This document shows, one piece after another, positions 47,201-58,600 of a stretch of DNA of 64,000 nucleotides. The notes beneath the pieces are model-generated. The model had not been told where the DNA came from and did not search any database. It saw only the letters and a list, made by a program, of their open reading frames with translations. Made by a program: the position numbers and the translations under genes. Each line of letters opens with the position of its first letter. The stretch's first letter is position 1. The DNA comes from Sycon ciliatum (taxonomy: Eukaryota > Porifera > Calcarea > Leucosolenida > Sycettidae), in assembly GCF_964019385.1 (NCBI RefSeq), contig NC_088647.1, forward strand, positions 17,490,728-17,554,727. Reading direction: 5' to 3'.

Positions 47201-50200
47201 GGTTTGTAGGCTTGCCAGCGAATCATGACGTTCCGAGTTTAAACCTGCGCTGGTATTAAACAGGGAGTGTTTACAGTCCATTCATCGGAAACTGGCCCGC
47301 TGGCTTTTGAAAGTCGGATTTGGGCCGAATGGCACGTATGCATAAAACATGGCGGCGGCGCGTCCAAATCCGGCTGCGGGGCATCTTTTGAAAAGTGTTT
47401 GAAAAAAAGTGAAAAGTGCAAGTGCTATTGTACAGTGCGCTTGCATTCTCATGTCGAAGTAGTTTCTTTTGTGGGAGGAAGTGGCCCGGAGTTTCTTAGA
47501 GATTTCGGTGATGGCTTCATCTGCTGATGCTGTCGACTACTCGAAGTGGACTGTGAATCTTTTGAAGGCTGAGTGTGAGCGGCTGGGGTTGAAGAAGTCG
47601 GGGAAAAAGCAAGATTTACTGACGAGGTAAGTTCGAAGTATTTCTTGTTGTAATACTGTGAGGAACTCTTTTGGTTTTCAACATCGATGCGTGTCTTGCC
47701 TACTATGTTCGTGTTGCAGATTGGAGAGCCATGTTCCGGAAGGCGGCACTGCACTCACATCAGGAAGTCCATCGAGCTCGTCCCTGGATTCCCCAGAACC
47801 ACTGGCATTTCCTGTGTCTGGCTGGAAATCGTTGGTGTCAGGTCGATCGCAATCCGCTGCTTTCACCCAGTCTCACTTGATAGCGTATTTTGTTCAAACG
47901 GAGACACCGTGCGGAGATGGAACCAACAGAAACTTTAAAGCTATTGCTTCAACTGACCAGAAGTCTCGTCGTCTTTTCACCAGTGGATATGTGCAGAAAA
48001 TTGAGCTGCACAAGTTGAACAACGTCGTCTGTTACAGAGCACGCTGCATGCCTGAAATGAAGTCAAGGAGCGACTACAAGCTGAGGATGTGCGTGAGAAT
48101 AGGTGACAGTGGCAACGTAGCTGAGATTAGCTTTGCTGATTGCTCGTGTCCTGCTGGTAAAGGCCCCCAAGCCAGCTGTAAGCACTTGGCAGCTCTCATG
48201 TATGCCCTGGAGCATTTCACAAGGTGTGGCTACATTGACAGTCCAACATGCACTGATGTCCTTCAGACTTGGAATCAACCCAGTAACAAGAAAAGTGAGC
48301 CGATGACGGTGAAGGAGATGGACGGCTTGAGACCTGCGCCTAAGTCCGACCAGGCTAAGCGGAAGCGAAAGCACACAGCAGCGGAGCTACAAGACCCTCG
48401 ATCATCAAGCAAGCGTGGTCTTGTACGGGACAGTGTTAGCGAATTGGCATATCAGTCATTCCACGGCAGTGCACCTCTGTTTGGGCTTTCTTTGGTCTGT
48501 GGCAGCACTGCTATGACGGATATCGACCGCGAGAGGAGGTGGCAACGGCAGAGGGACCAACAGGCACCGTGGCTGGATTTACGTAATGACGTTGCAGTCT
48601 ATGCTGAGGAATCCGATCTTCCAGACGATCTGTCAACGACCTGCGACTGTGATGTGTTCTTAGATGGGAACTGTGACACCACTGTGACCGACGATGATGC
48701 CACCCCTCTTCCATCCGATTGTGAGTGGATGGATGCTGACACCACTGATGACACCACGCCTGTTCCATCAGACACTGAGTGGATGGATGACAACCACAAG
48801 CAATGGCATTGGTACCAAGACAATGTAGTTGTAACACCTGAGCAGGCACACGAACTTCATGTCAGAACATCGGATCAGCATGGAAGTGACCTCTGGATGA
48901 GGCAACGCAAGTTGCGGATCACAGCTTCTATAGCAAAGACTGTTGCTCGCCGAAGAAGTTCGACTGATCCCGCGAGGCTTGTTAGTGCCATCACGGACCG
49001 GCCGTTCTTCTCATCAGCTGCAACGGATTGGGGAATCGCGAATGAGGATGTGGCCAGGGAGGCCTATGTAGAGGAACGCGGGAAGTCTGGCGACGTCGTG
49101 CACGTGTCGAAGTGTGGCCTGATCGTCAATCCGGAGGAGCCTTGGTTTGGAGCTAGTCCAGACGGTATTGCAGATGATGGCAAGACACAAGTGGTTCTAG
49201 AGATCAAGTGTCCGTATTCCGCACGCAACATGTCGTTTGACGAAGCTGTGAGGTCAGTTAAGAACTTTTGTTTGCAGTATGATGGCTCACACTACACATT
49301 GAAGCGCAAGCATGCATACTATTACCAAGTGCAAATGCAGCTCTTTGTCACTGGTTTATCTTCTTGTGATTTCATTGTATGGTCACGCACTGGTGGGACA
49401 AAGATTGATCGTATCGCAAGGGATGAGTTTATTCGTTGCAACCTTGCCACACTGAGAGCTTTCTATTTTCAGCATGTATTGCCGAAAGCTGCCATGTCAT
49501 GATGCTGTGAGCAAGTGCCATACTGAATGATTCGGCCCAGTTGCAGTTATACTGCCTGAGTTCTTTTTTTCCATGTTTATAATTTATAGGTGGTTAGACC
49601 CTTCTGTCCACAAGTTGTTATCATAGGTCATTGGACCCTTCTGTCCACACAAAGAAATAGGTTCGTTTTCTCTTCTTTGTGTGCGCCTGTACATGTACAT
49701 GTAAGTGTGTGCTATTGGGCAACGTGTGGATGTAGCGCAATGCTGTAGGAATGTTCATGGTTGTAAGTGGTGTGGGTACAAATACATTCTCTTACCAGAA
49801 GCAAGAGTGTGCTTATATCCCGATATATGCATATGCGCTTAGTAGTGAGGGTATACTTATGTCCAGATATACCGGTAGACACATTCTGTTATGCACGTCA
49901 CTATGGTGTACAGTTTATCACTTTGGTCTTTTTTCTTGGCATCACGGTGGTCATTTCTTTGTTCTCCATCACTTGGAAGCTTGAATGTAGTCACTATTTT
50001 CCACATGCCAAGCTCAGTTCAATGTTGGTATGTGTACTGGCTATTTCACTACCTTCACAACACAGAACGAATGTGAAGTATGTCTGGCTCCAAGTCATTC
50101 TTTACAGGACAAAATACTACACAGCTATCAATAATACCGTCAACGCAAAAGGGTACCCATTTCACACATTGCTCCAAAATTATCGATAGCTTTGTAGAAA

Positions 50201-53200
50201 TGTGGTGGCATTTTGTGTGTGAGCTCAGTTACCACTGCGCTATGCCGGCACGCCACGCGCACATAATATATGAACGTATTGGATAGGTGTCACCAAGAGT
50301 ACAGAACCCCAGTAACGTGGATTCATGATCTTCAATGACATCAAAACAGGTGCTTTGATGGAGTGCTATCGAAACTAGCCCAGTTGTACACTCTTGTGGG
50401 ATATGTACTCTTGGTGTCACATAAGGGAACGACCCAACAAGCTCAGACACCCATCAAGTCATAACCATGAAAGCGGCAATCTGTCTTTACTCCGGCACAA
50501 TGATGACCTTGAACTGTAGTAGCAATGGAAAAGAATCTGTGTACTGATGCGTGAAGCAATAGCAGGCTGCTCATAAGCCAAATATCAAACCAATACATAC
50601 CAACACATGTACCGCAATACCATACATATGCACGCACACAACAAGAACAAAATGAAAGCTGACACCTTCGGGGAAAGTTGTTTTCAGCATTACAATGCAG
50701 GTAGAGTAAAAAAAATTTAGTCTAGAATCATCACGAGCTCTGTATAAATTTGCCTTAGGTCAGAGGCCAGTTACCAGCATAGTCACACCTACATGAATGC
50801 AGTAAAGGGTGTCACACAAAAAAAATCAGCGGAAGACAGTGCGACAAAAACAGAAAGAAAGCACAACCATACCAGCAATCTGCGTTCAGTCCGGCACGGA
50901 CAAACGCGCGAACTGTATAAACGATGAAAACACACAAGTAATAGATGCATGATACAAGGTGCTGCACTGGGTCACTTACCAATATCCAATATTGGCTGAA
51001 TATTCAACAGGTGAAATAAACTAAGATAATTAGCAGCCATGTAACCCCAGTCCGGAATGGGTAATTAAATTTACTGTAGGAACGATGAAAAAAAGAAGAA
51101 AAAGAATGATAGATACACGGTACACGGTGCTGCACTGGGTTTTCACGTACCAGTAATGAGTTAACACTACATACTTTTTTTTTAACTGTTGAGCATGACC
51201 AACAGCGAATGCACACCCACACACAGAGTGCATGCACATGTGCACACGGGCACACACACATACTTACATACATACACACATACACACAAAGAAAATGAAA
51301 TCTGACATGCTGAAAAACAGTCAGTTATCCACCGGAGGCGAAGCACCTGTTACAGAAATGTCCAGTCTCATCGTCATCATTTTGACACATATGGTGGTAG
51401 CGGCGATGGCAACCTTTACATACCCTGAGGACTCGCTGATCTCCCACGCCACAGGAGAAACACACATTTTCGACATTGGTAGTACTAGCACTGACACTAT
51501 GTGAGATGCTGGCATCAGGTTCCGGTGGTTTCTCTTCACTCGTCTTGCCTTCTTGAACTACTGTTGTGGAGGGCGACACAGCCGTTTGCGTGAGCATCAC
51601 TTCTTGGACATCTGCAGATCCATGGCGGTCAGTGTCATCCACCGATGGCTGAGCTGTTCCGTCGGTGCTAGACGATGATGTTGGAACACAACTGGGCGCA
51701 GGTGGTGGAGTTACGCTGCTGGTGAGTTGGTCCTGCTCCTGAACCGGCGGCGGAACTAGCGGCTCCATGAAAAGTGTGAGGAAAGCGCACACAGTGATGA
51801 TAGGCTCGGCCAGAGACATGAGAGACGACGGAATGAAGTGCGTGATTGTGTAGTTCTTGATGCGCTCGATGGCACGTTCGACATGGATGCGCAACGTCGC
51901 AATCCGTCTTGTAGCAACGACTTCCTCAGGTTCAAGTTGATCCCGTGTTCCCAAGAACGGGGGAATATTCAGCTCGACACCATCAGGAAGTAGGGACGCA
52001 ATGTCAAATCCCCGGTCAGCCATTATGGCATCCCCTTTCTCCAGCTTATCAAGAATGCCACTGCGCTTGGTAATCTCCTTGTCGGAAATACGGCCACCCC
52101 ATAGAGATGATAGAAATGAAATGGAGCCATTTGGGGTAACGCCGACGAGCAGTTTGAGAGTATTCTTGTTCTTATAGTTGGACCAAGTCGTAGCCTGAAC
52201 CTTGGGGTTAGCGGGCTTCTCAATGGGAAATTCCGTTGCGTCGATAACAACCCTTGTACGGGGGAACTTCTTCCGGAACTCAGAGGGCATGAACCGATCA
52301 ACCAGCTCCGTACATGGCCAAATGTCCAACTCCTGGAAAGTGAAGTACATGCACTTCAGAACTGCGGCAAAGATACGAGATACTGATGACTGCGTTATTC
52401 CAAAGCGATTGCCAAGGTCGGACTCTGGAAAATTGTGTCGCAGCTTGATAACAGTGAGGAGAAGCTCGTTCTCCATGGACAGTGTGCGTGGCCGACCGCG
52501 CTGATCTTTGCCAAGGAAATCCTCATCCACATCCCACTTATAGCTCATCCCAGCCATGTTATCCATCATCAGGTTGAGTAAAGCATCGTAGCCAGCCACT
52601 GTCAAACCAGTGTAAAACAAGAGTTTAGCAGGATCCTGCCGCATTGTGCCGTAACTCAACTGGCATTTCTCCAGTAGCGTCTTCGTCTGCGCCAGATCAT
52701 ACGTGCAGTTGTCTAGTTTGCAGGTAAGGCGTTTAACTTCTTTCTCCAGATCTTCCACACGTTTGTCCATCAGCACTTTCCCATAGTCGTGCTCAACTGT
52801 CATATCAGCACTTTGAACATCACTCTCACAATCCTCAGTCTCAGGCTCTAAAACTTCCTGACTGACAGGCGCCACCAATCCAAGAGCTGTCCTAGTTTGC
52901 CTTTCCTTCACGACAGCACGGGAAACGAATACAGTTGGAGCTTCGTCAGCACTGGAGCGACGTCCTCCAGCGAAATGGACGGCACAGACATAGGAGTTGG
53001 CTGAAAGAGGTACATTGGTTCTTGGGATTTTTGCCAGCCACTGACGGCGACATTCGCTTCGTTTGTCAGTGTCAGGAGGGAGGCGATGAAACGACAAGTT
53101 TTTGCAAGCTGGATCACTTCCGCCGCAACCTATCCTATCCGCAGTCGATCCACAAAGCCTCTGCTTCTGGTATACTACTTTTCCATCATCAGGGTTGGAA

Positions 53201-55445
53201 GGAAACAGTCCGAACTTACAAGTATTCTTCCTGTTGGAGCAACCAGGAACAATGCAATGGCAATGTCCAGGCATTTTATTTTTTTAAAACTTTTTTTAGA
53301 AGAAAACGGCGAACGGCGACAAGACGAGACTGCTTGAGACAACTTCCACCAGTGGGAAGGACATAACTATTATCTAGCCTAGGCTGCTCAACACTACAAG
53401 TACAGCCAGACAACAGCAAGGGACGAGAAACAAAATCTGCAACAGCATTACTGACTACTCTCTACCTCTAGCTCTAGCTCTCTGCACCTGCATTGCACTG
53501 GCCTGCAGCAGATGCAGAAGATGCCCCGCAGCAAAAATCCGCGCGAAAATTATGCATACGTGCCATTGAGGATCAAAAACCCACTTTAAATCTCAAAAAT
53601 CTGGGTTTTGGATCTGCTTCTCCATACATTTTGCCATGGCATACCTGTCCTAATTTTGTAAAACCTGGCTGAATTTCTATTTCCCTGTTCTTGGACTTTT
53701 CTGGCCTCAAATGTGGCAAGGAGTAATTGCACGGGTCACACAATGCAGGATGTACTGTTGTTTTCACGATATCTACAACTATGTGAGAGAGAGACACCAA
53801 AAAGTTAGGGTGCCAGTTTCCAATGAATGGACTGTAGCACTCTCTCAATCGCGGTAATGCGAGCGAGTACCACTTTACATGCAATGAACTGTGCCGACGC
53901 CCGCGGTGAACTGGGTACTCACTTGCTCGGTGTGAGGGTACCAGGGATGCGGTTTATGGGGTTGTAGGGCCTGTACACGCCCGCTTGTTGAGAGACTTAT
54001 CCCCTCTCCCCTGACTCACTTGTGAGGTATGCATTTGACACTGAGGATATATGGGTGAAGTGGTGGCCCGCCGATATGAATGTATTTGCTTGATGTGTTC
54101 CTAAACACGTCAGGTGATGCGGCCGCGAATCCGGCTACCTTTTTTTCCATTGCGCAACCAATTGTATCTCCGACCAAGGTACCTATGTCCACACCGTCCA
54201 TATTTTATTGTGCTCGACTCAAAATCTTTCATGGGGACGGGGAGTTGACTACAGTTTGCTCTTGCGGCTGGTTAGGGTTCAGGGACTGGCGGTGACCAGA
54301 AATACCTTGCAGCCTCATGGCCTGTGTCACACACCGCACAGCACGGCAATGTATTAAAAAATAAAAAATTCCCAAACATGCGCAACAAATAGGTCTTTCT
54401 GTTTGGTCCGCCAGCAAGATAACAGCATGCAGCAAGAACCATTGCAGCACCCTCCTTCTGAGTTGACTTGTACAGTATTCCCGTTAGCTTCGAGGTGGTA
54501 TGTCGCCGGATTGTCTATATCTACTTGCCAAACGTGATCTCTGCCACCTAAAAACTGCTACAACTTCATACAAAAATCAATTTTTTTACCACGAACGGGC
54601 TCTGCAGGGTTCTAGCCAAAGGGGGGGGGGGGACTTCCTGTTTACACTGTTTGCGCGCCCCCTGTGAAAAAGTGCCACCCCCTGCTCATTTTCCGATTTT
54701 TCGCGTTTTTCATGCAATTCAACGAAAATGCAGTCGAAAATCACTATTAGTATTAGATACATGTAGTTCATAAAGGCACATTTGTCTGGGGCGAAGTCGG
54801 GGATTCACCCCATACAGTGCATTTAGCGTGGCAAGACAATATTGGAAAGTGGAAAAATGGGATAGGGGTAACTGTTTCCCATGTCCCCCCCCCCACTATT
54901 TTCACCTGGCTAGAATCCTGTTCTTTGAACACACATTACATGACATCATGAAATTTCATGATGTCATGTACTCTGCCGGTATCTATAATGATGCGCTCTC
55001 CTGTGTCCCACGGCATGGAATGGCCCAGCTAAACACCATGTGCTCTGCACGTCGATTCCGACGCTTGTGTCGTTACAGGAGTAGTGGCATACTCGCCAAA
55101 CGGTCACTACCAGCAATGCCGTTGGTCCACCGGCCGTCGTCCGCACCAATGCCTACCTTCATGCCGGTCACCAAAGAGGAAGACAATGGCGACGACGACG
55201 AGGACAAGCGACTGCGAACGCCGCCGTCGACCTCGCCATGGAGAACACTGGCGTCCACCAGCCCCACCGGCAACACCCTGTACAGTCTCAGCGAAATGAG
55301 CGGAAGCTACTCGCGCCGGGGCCTGCCATTTCCCACCACCCCAGCTAGCACTACCCCGCACTCCCCCGTGGCACTGGGCACGAAGCGGCAGAGTTTTCCC
55401 GTCGGAACTAGCAGATCAGCGCACAGTTTAGGAATTAGGGTCTAG
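42056..55445 (+). CDS. SNRK: SNRK-family serine/threonine kinase, copy B (5 exons)
   Basis: Paralogue of the minus-strand SNRK at the left of the window. Exons are 42056-42623, 42746-42887, 44358-44567, 45632-45826 and 55079-55445, giving about 493 aa. Intron positions and phases match copy A exactly (exon 2 is 142 nt in both). Kinase hallmarks are present: [42 protein letters not shown] activation loop, [20 protein letters not shown]. Exon 3 carries the UBA-like region, and exon 4 has [16 protein letters not shown]. The tail in exon 5 is only 122 codons, far shorter than the 528 of copy A. The start has a strong context (cgaccATGG). The exon 4 donor at 45827 was chosen because it keeps phase 2 as in copy A; an alternative at 45802 breaks it. 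Intron 4 (9.25 kb) hosts a complete ISL2EU transposon, and intron 2 hosts a SINE and a CA-flanked repeat. Confidence 0.92.
43562..43655 (-). mobile_element. tRNA-like SINE head in SNRK-B intron 2
   Basis: Minus strand has CCTAATCGGCAGGGCGG (A-box-like) and GGATTCGAATCCCGCC (B-box-like) about 45 bp downstream. Abuts the CA-flanked repeat copy. Confidence 0.5.
43660..44266. repeat. about 570-bp dispersed repeat bracketed by (CA)n, copy 2
   Basis: Same orientation and order of blocks as copy 1 with scattered differences; an extra ACACAATCAGGCATAAGTGT stretch near the right end. Lies in SNRK-B intron 2. Confidence 0.8.
46603..46634. mobile_element. 32-bp hAT-like micro-palindrome (diverged)
   Basis: CAGGAACTCGTAAAAT and ATTTTACGACTCCCTG; two mismatches between arms. 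Flanks share only ATCGAC/GTCGAC, so the duplication is unclear. Intron 4 of SNRK-B. Confidence 0.6.
47511..49502 (+). CDS. YqaJ-type nuclease with SAP and SWIM domains (transposon-encoded, 2 exons)
   Basis: Accessory protein of the ISL2EU element. Exon 1 (47511-47626) encodes a SAP-like DNA-binding motif ([19 protein letters not shown]...QDLL), and exon 2 (47720-49502) continues in phase through a 93-bp GT-AG intron, giving 632 aa. A SWIM zinc finger is visible as CSCPAG followed by CKH, near residue 190. The middle is acidic and low complexity, with a repeated [16 protein letters not shown] unit. The C-terminus is a YqaJ PD-(D/E)XK nuclease: GASPDGI supplies the Asp, VVLEIKCPY the E-x-K, and YYQVQMQLF the Gln motif. 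The fold is related to phage lambda exonuclease; a role in end processing during transposition is inference. No frameshifts or stops are seen. Confidence 0.85.
49503..51324. other. spacer between the convergent ISL2EU genes
   Basis: AT-rich, with TACATGTACATGTA, a 126-bp inverted-repeat element at 50291 and short CA runs near 51240. Only the two convergent genes flank it; likely both 3' UTRs and filler. Confidence 0.6.
50291..50416. repeat. 126-bp CACCAAGAGTACA inverted-repeat element
   Basis: CACCAAGAGTACA at the left end and TGTACTCTTGGTG at the right. The same AAGAGTAC motif recurs at 16522, 620-645, 8410 and 41105-41125. Confidence 0.5.
51325..53274 (-). CDS. THAP-HTH-DDE transposase with C-terminal PHD finger
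   Basis: Single-exon 649-aa transposase of the ISL2EU element. Residues 1-105 form a THAP zinc finger (C2CH: CIVPGC, then C and H of YVCAVHF). A coiled coil follows around residues 170-215 ([17 protein letters not shown]). A helix-turn-helix ([16 protein letters not shown]) precedes a DDE_Tnp_4-type catalytic domain with [10 protein letters not shown] (first Asp), IMADRGFD (second Asp) and [12 protein letters not shown] (Glu). After a Ser/Pro/Gln-rich linker the last 50 residues form a PHD-type finger ([24 protein letters not shown]). It is transcribed toward the YqaJ gene. All catalytic residues are present, so the copy may be functional. Confidence 0.88.
   Translation of the reverse strand: MPGHCHCIVPGCSNRKNTCKFGLFPSNPDDGKVVYQKQRLCGSTADRIGCGGSDPACKNLSFHRLPPDTDKRSECRRQWLAKIPRTNVPLSANSYVCAVHFAGGRRSSADEAPTVFVSRAVVKERQTRTALGLVAPVSQEVLEPETEDCESDVQSADMTVEHDYGKVLMDKRVEDLEKEVKRLTCKLDNCTYDLAQTKTLLEKCQLSYGTMRQDPAKLLFYTGLTVAGYDALLNLMMDNMAGMSYKWDVDEDFLGKDQRGRPRTLSMENELLLTVIKLRHNFPESDLGNRFGITQSSVSRIFAAVLKCMYFTFQELDIWPCTELVDRFMPSEFRKKFPRTRVVIDATEFPIEKPANPKVQATTWSNYKNKNTLKLLVGVTPNGSISFLSSLWGGRISDKEITKRSGILDKLEKGDAIMADRGFDIASLLPDGVELNIPPFLGTRDQLEPEEVVATRRIATLRIHVERAIERIKNYTITHFIPSSLMSLAEPIITVCAFLTLFMEPLVPPPVQEQDQLTSSVTPPPAPSCVPTSSSSTDGTAQPSVDDTDRHGSADVQEVMLTQTAVSPSTTVVQEGKTSEEKPPEPDASISHSVSASTTNVENVCFSCGVGDQRVLRVCKGCHRRYHHMCQNDDDETGHFCNRCFASGG
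54937..54970. repeat. 34-bp perfect palindrome
   Basis: TACATGACATCATGAAA and its exact complement with no loop, 109 bp before SNRK-B exon 5. No target duplication seen. Confidence 0.8.
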
Positions 55446-55447
55446 GC

Positions 55448-55548
<101 letters not shown>

Positions 55549-55951
55549 TCTCAATATTTTATACATAATTATTATAGCTATGAAACAGTTCATATTGTCC
55601 TATATGTGTACATGTATATATATATATCCGTACATGCCAACAATATACATTGTATCTACACGACGCTGAGGGATTCAGTGCTGTGTGTACATAGAACAAC
55701 GGCAATTTTATGTTTTCCTACTTATCAGACCCTATCTCTATCATGGCGCTGCTTGTCGCCACCAATCATTTCGAAGAATGTTTTACACGCGTCCCAACAC
55801 ATTCACATTAGGCTCAGGCACACGGTTGCCATTAGTTGCAATAAAGATTGCATTTCTGTCATATCGTGTCTTGTTCAAAGTCTTTTTTAAACACATGTCG
55901 TGGCAGTGTGCATTTGTGAGTTCACGGGCGTAGGCAAAGTCTGCTGTAATT

Positions 55952-56551
55952 CTGTCCCTCCAGGAATCCACGATTCCGCGGAATTCACAGTTTTCACCGC
56001 AGAATCGTGAAAAATCACGGTTTGGGGGCAATGCGAGCGCGCGCTTCATATTCATGCACAGTGCAGTGTCGTGTCGCTATTTTGTTGCATTCAAAGTCGA
56101 GGGAGTGTGCTTTATACTTGTACAATCATAGCATATAGCCATGTCTTTTCGCCGGTGCAGCGCCGCAGAATTCACGCTATCCGCCAATAGAGAGGTTCTG
56201 CTACACGGAACTACGTACCAAACTCCGTGTCAACTGCAGTGAAGTTTGACACGGATTTTTCGTACGTTGCAACCGGTTCTGCTGTACGTAGCATGCTCGA
56301 AGCATGCACGAACACCCCGCCACATGTACTCTGTACGCTCACTTTTCACACGGAGTCCGGTCCGTGTGAAGCGCGCTTCACACGGAAAACGGTATGACAA
56401 AATCCGTATCAAACTAAATCCCGTACCACGGTGAAGTTTCCATACGTACTTTGGCACGTTTTACCGTGTGGCAGAACCTCATGAGCTCACTAATGTAGCG
56501 ATTTGTGCCGCAGAATTTCAACTTTTTGTCCGCGGATTCCTGGAGGGACAG
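55952..56551. mobile_element. 6-bp-duplication TIR element, copy 3
   Basis: Ends CTGTCCCTCCAGGAATCCAC / CCGCGGATTCCTGGAGGGACAG (abridged), flanked by GTAATT (55946-55951; 56552-56557). Subterminal CCGCGGAATTC and CCGCAGAATT repeats. Non-coding. Confidence 0.8.
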
Positions 56552-57477
56552 GTAATTGGCGTTAGAATGAAACGGATGAGACTGCACCGGTATAGATGGA
56601 ATTCTGGTAATTCGGTAACTCGATTCGAATCAAGCTATGTATCATGCTGTCCCCTTGGAAAAACGCGATTCGGCGCATAGCTTATGGCTTTCTTCCAGTC
56701 CATCCTCAAGCGTGCAAAAAACATATCTCTGCCACTAATCGAGACTTACACTGATTTTTGCGCTTTTGGGCCCAAATAAGTCTTGATGACGGCAAAAAAT
56801 AATTGTCAACTGAATACGGAAGTGAACGAATTTGGTCGAAAGTGTCGAACCACCTTCATGACGAGCAACCGTTTGTGGCCACTGTTTGTGAACTTGGAGC
56901 TTGTTATGGTGTGTGTCGGCAGGAATTTTTTTATGGCGATCAGGAAACGTTTTTCACATCGAAATCAGTGGTTACCCTTTGAAATTGAGATGTTCAAACA
57001 GCGAATTTTCTACGTCGAAATGAAGTTGGAGCACCATCGAGTTTGATTATTCCGATTTCCTTGGTGGGCTAAGGTAAGGGTAATTAACAGCTAGACATAA
57101 AAATCTCACCTGTTCACGCCCTGTATAATCCAACTTCGACCTTCAAAGTGGGCGTACTCAAGCAACATAAATCATACATGCCGTATACATAAACCTTTGA
57201 AGGGAGCATGAAAACACGCAAACGCATAGCTGTGTATACATGTACATTGTAGACCCTAGTTTGTGTTCCTCTGTGTGTCTCGGTGTGTCGTCAATGCTGT
57301 ATTTGACAACCGTAAGCATAAGGAGAAAGTTGCCGCTGTACGCGCTCTTGTGTGTAGTATGTGTGCCGCGTTCAGTTGCTGTCTAGTATGAGATATCGGT
57401 ACATGTAGCTGGGCTGGTGGTGCGTATTGCCTTGATGTGGATCACCTAACTCGTGGCCTTCTAAAGCCTGTCGAAAC

Positions 57478-57552
57478 GCATGCCGTTTCAGATGTATGGT
57501 CTCGTGGTGTGTGTGTGTGTGTGTGTGTGTTGTGTGTGTGACTGTGTGTGTG

Positions 57553-57601
<49 letters not shown>

Positions 57602-57666
57602 GTGCATGTGTGCGTGTGTGTGTCAAAATGCATGCCGTTTCAGATTTATGGTCTCGTGGTGTGTGT
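57478..57666. repeat. (GT)n bounded by a direct repeat
   Basis: ATGCCGTTTCAGATGTATGG...GGTGTGTGT occurs at 57480-57517 and again at 57631-57666 (TTTATGG variant), enclosing GT repeats. Confidence 0.75.
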
Positions 57667-57672
57667 CTGTGG

Positions 57673-57876
57673 TAGGAACCGGTGGATTCTGCTCGAAAAG
57701 GTGGCAGATTCTGCTCGAAAAGCAGTGAAATTGGCAGAACCATACAAAGCTTATGGCGGGCAATTCCTCGAATTCTGCTCCATTTCTTTATCCACATACC
57801 AAACATGCATAAAACTTACCAGAAAAAGTACCGAATTCTGCCAATTTTCTGCCGGCAGAATCCGCCGGACCCTAGT
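57673..57876. mobile_element. short TIR element with CTGTGG duplication, possibly related
   Basis: Approximate inverted ends TAGGAACCGGTGGATTCTGC / GCAGAATCCGCCGGACCCTA, flanked by CTGTGG (57667-57672; 57877-57882). It shares the GCAGAATCC motif with the 6-bp-duplication family but has different termini. Confidence 0.45.
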
Positions 57877-57896
57877 CTGTGGGGGGGGGGGGGGGG

Positions 57897-57928
57897 GGTT
57901 GTGTGTGTGCGCGTGTGTGCGCGCGCGC

Positions 57929-57959
<31 letters not shown>
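57897..57959. repeat. (GT)n microsatellite after a G run
   Basis: A run of G (57881-57898) followed by GT/GC repeat. Confidence 0.9.
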
Positions 57960-57961
<2 letters not shown>

Positions 57962-58165
57962 TCTGTCGCGCTCACAATATCTCGTTTTCTGCTTATGAAG
58001 CTACACAATGTACATGTATATGTATGTGTTATTTGTAGGAGATTACAATGTAGAGGTGATTGTCTGCTTTGCGTTCCTCTCTGCTTGGCCTGCATTATCA
58101 ATTTATCAGTACTGGTTTTTGCTCTTCACACGTACACGTACCCCCACCCCCCCCCACCCCCGCAC

Positions 58166-58170
58166 ACAAA

Positions 58171-58222
<52 letters not shown>
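58166..58222. repeat. (CA)n microsatellite
   Basis: 57 bp of CA after a CCCACCCCC stretch. Confidence 0.9.
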
Positions 58223-58225
<3 letters not shown>

Positions 58226-58418
58226 GCGCACGCATGCTTATGTATACTGTTTCAGTTTGAAAAATGCAAAGTGTCCTGTACATGTGTGCGTCTGATGCAT
58301 TCACACGAACTTCAACGGTCTATGATGCACGCGTCACTTCTCCTTTGACTCTGAGTTTGAGGAAAGAAAACCAAAGCATATCAATACAATCACATACATG
58401 TATACAAACTTTTAAAAG

Positions 58419-58600
58419 TGTGTGAATGTACAACGTACGTTTGTCTTGTTTATGTTGTGTGTCACTTTGCTCTGGGCATGGAAATTCTGTCGTATTTGTG
58501 AATTGTCGTTATATACGCAGTGGTTATTAGAGAAGTTGACTGTGTGTGAATGTACAAAGTACGTTTGTCTTGTTTATGCTGTATGTCACTTGCTCGGCCG
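58419..58600. repeat. direct duplication of about 55 bp
   Basis: GTGTGAATGTACAA(C/A)GTACGTTTGTCTTGTTTATG...TGTCACTT occurs at 58421 and at 58545, 124 bp apart. Confidence 0.75.

Larger units (their letters stand above)
47331..53564. mobile_element. complete ISL2EU-type DNA transposon (6.2 kb)
   Basis: Ends match as inverted repeats: GGCACGTATGCATAA at the left end has its exact complement at 53550-53564, and a subterminal block CTGCGGGGCATCTT (47374-47387) is repeated inverted at 53518-53531. Dinucleotide AT flanks both ends (47329-47330 and 53565-53566), the short target duplication expected of this group. Inside are two convergent genes, a SAP/SWIM/YqaJ nuclease and a THAP/DDE transposase. 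This pairing is, to my knowledge, characteristic of ISL2EU elements related to PIF/Harbinger. Both reading frames are open. It lies in intron 4 of SNRK-B. Confidence 0.85.

Noticed and set aside
57372-58348. ORFs of up to 262 codons
   Set aside because: Almost entirely GT/CA repeat; composition explains the open frame.
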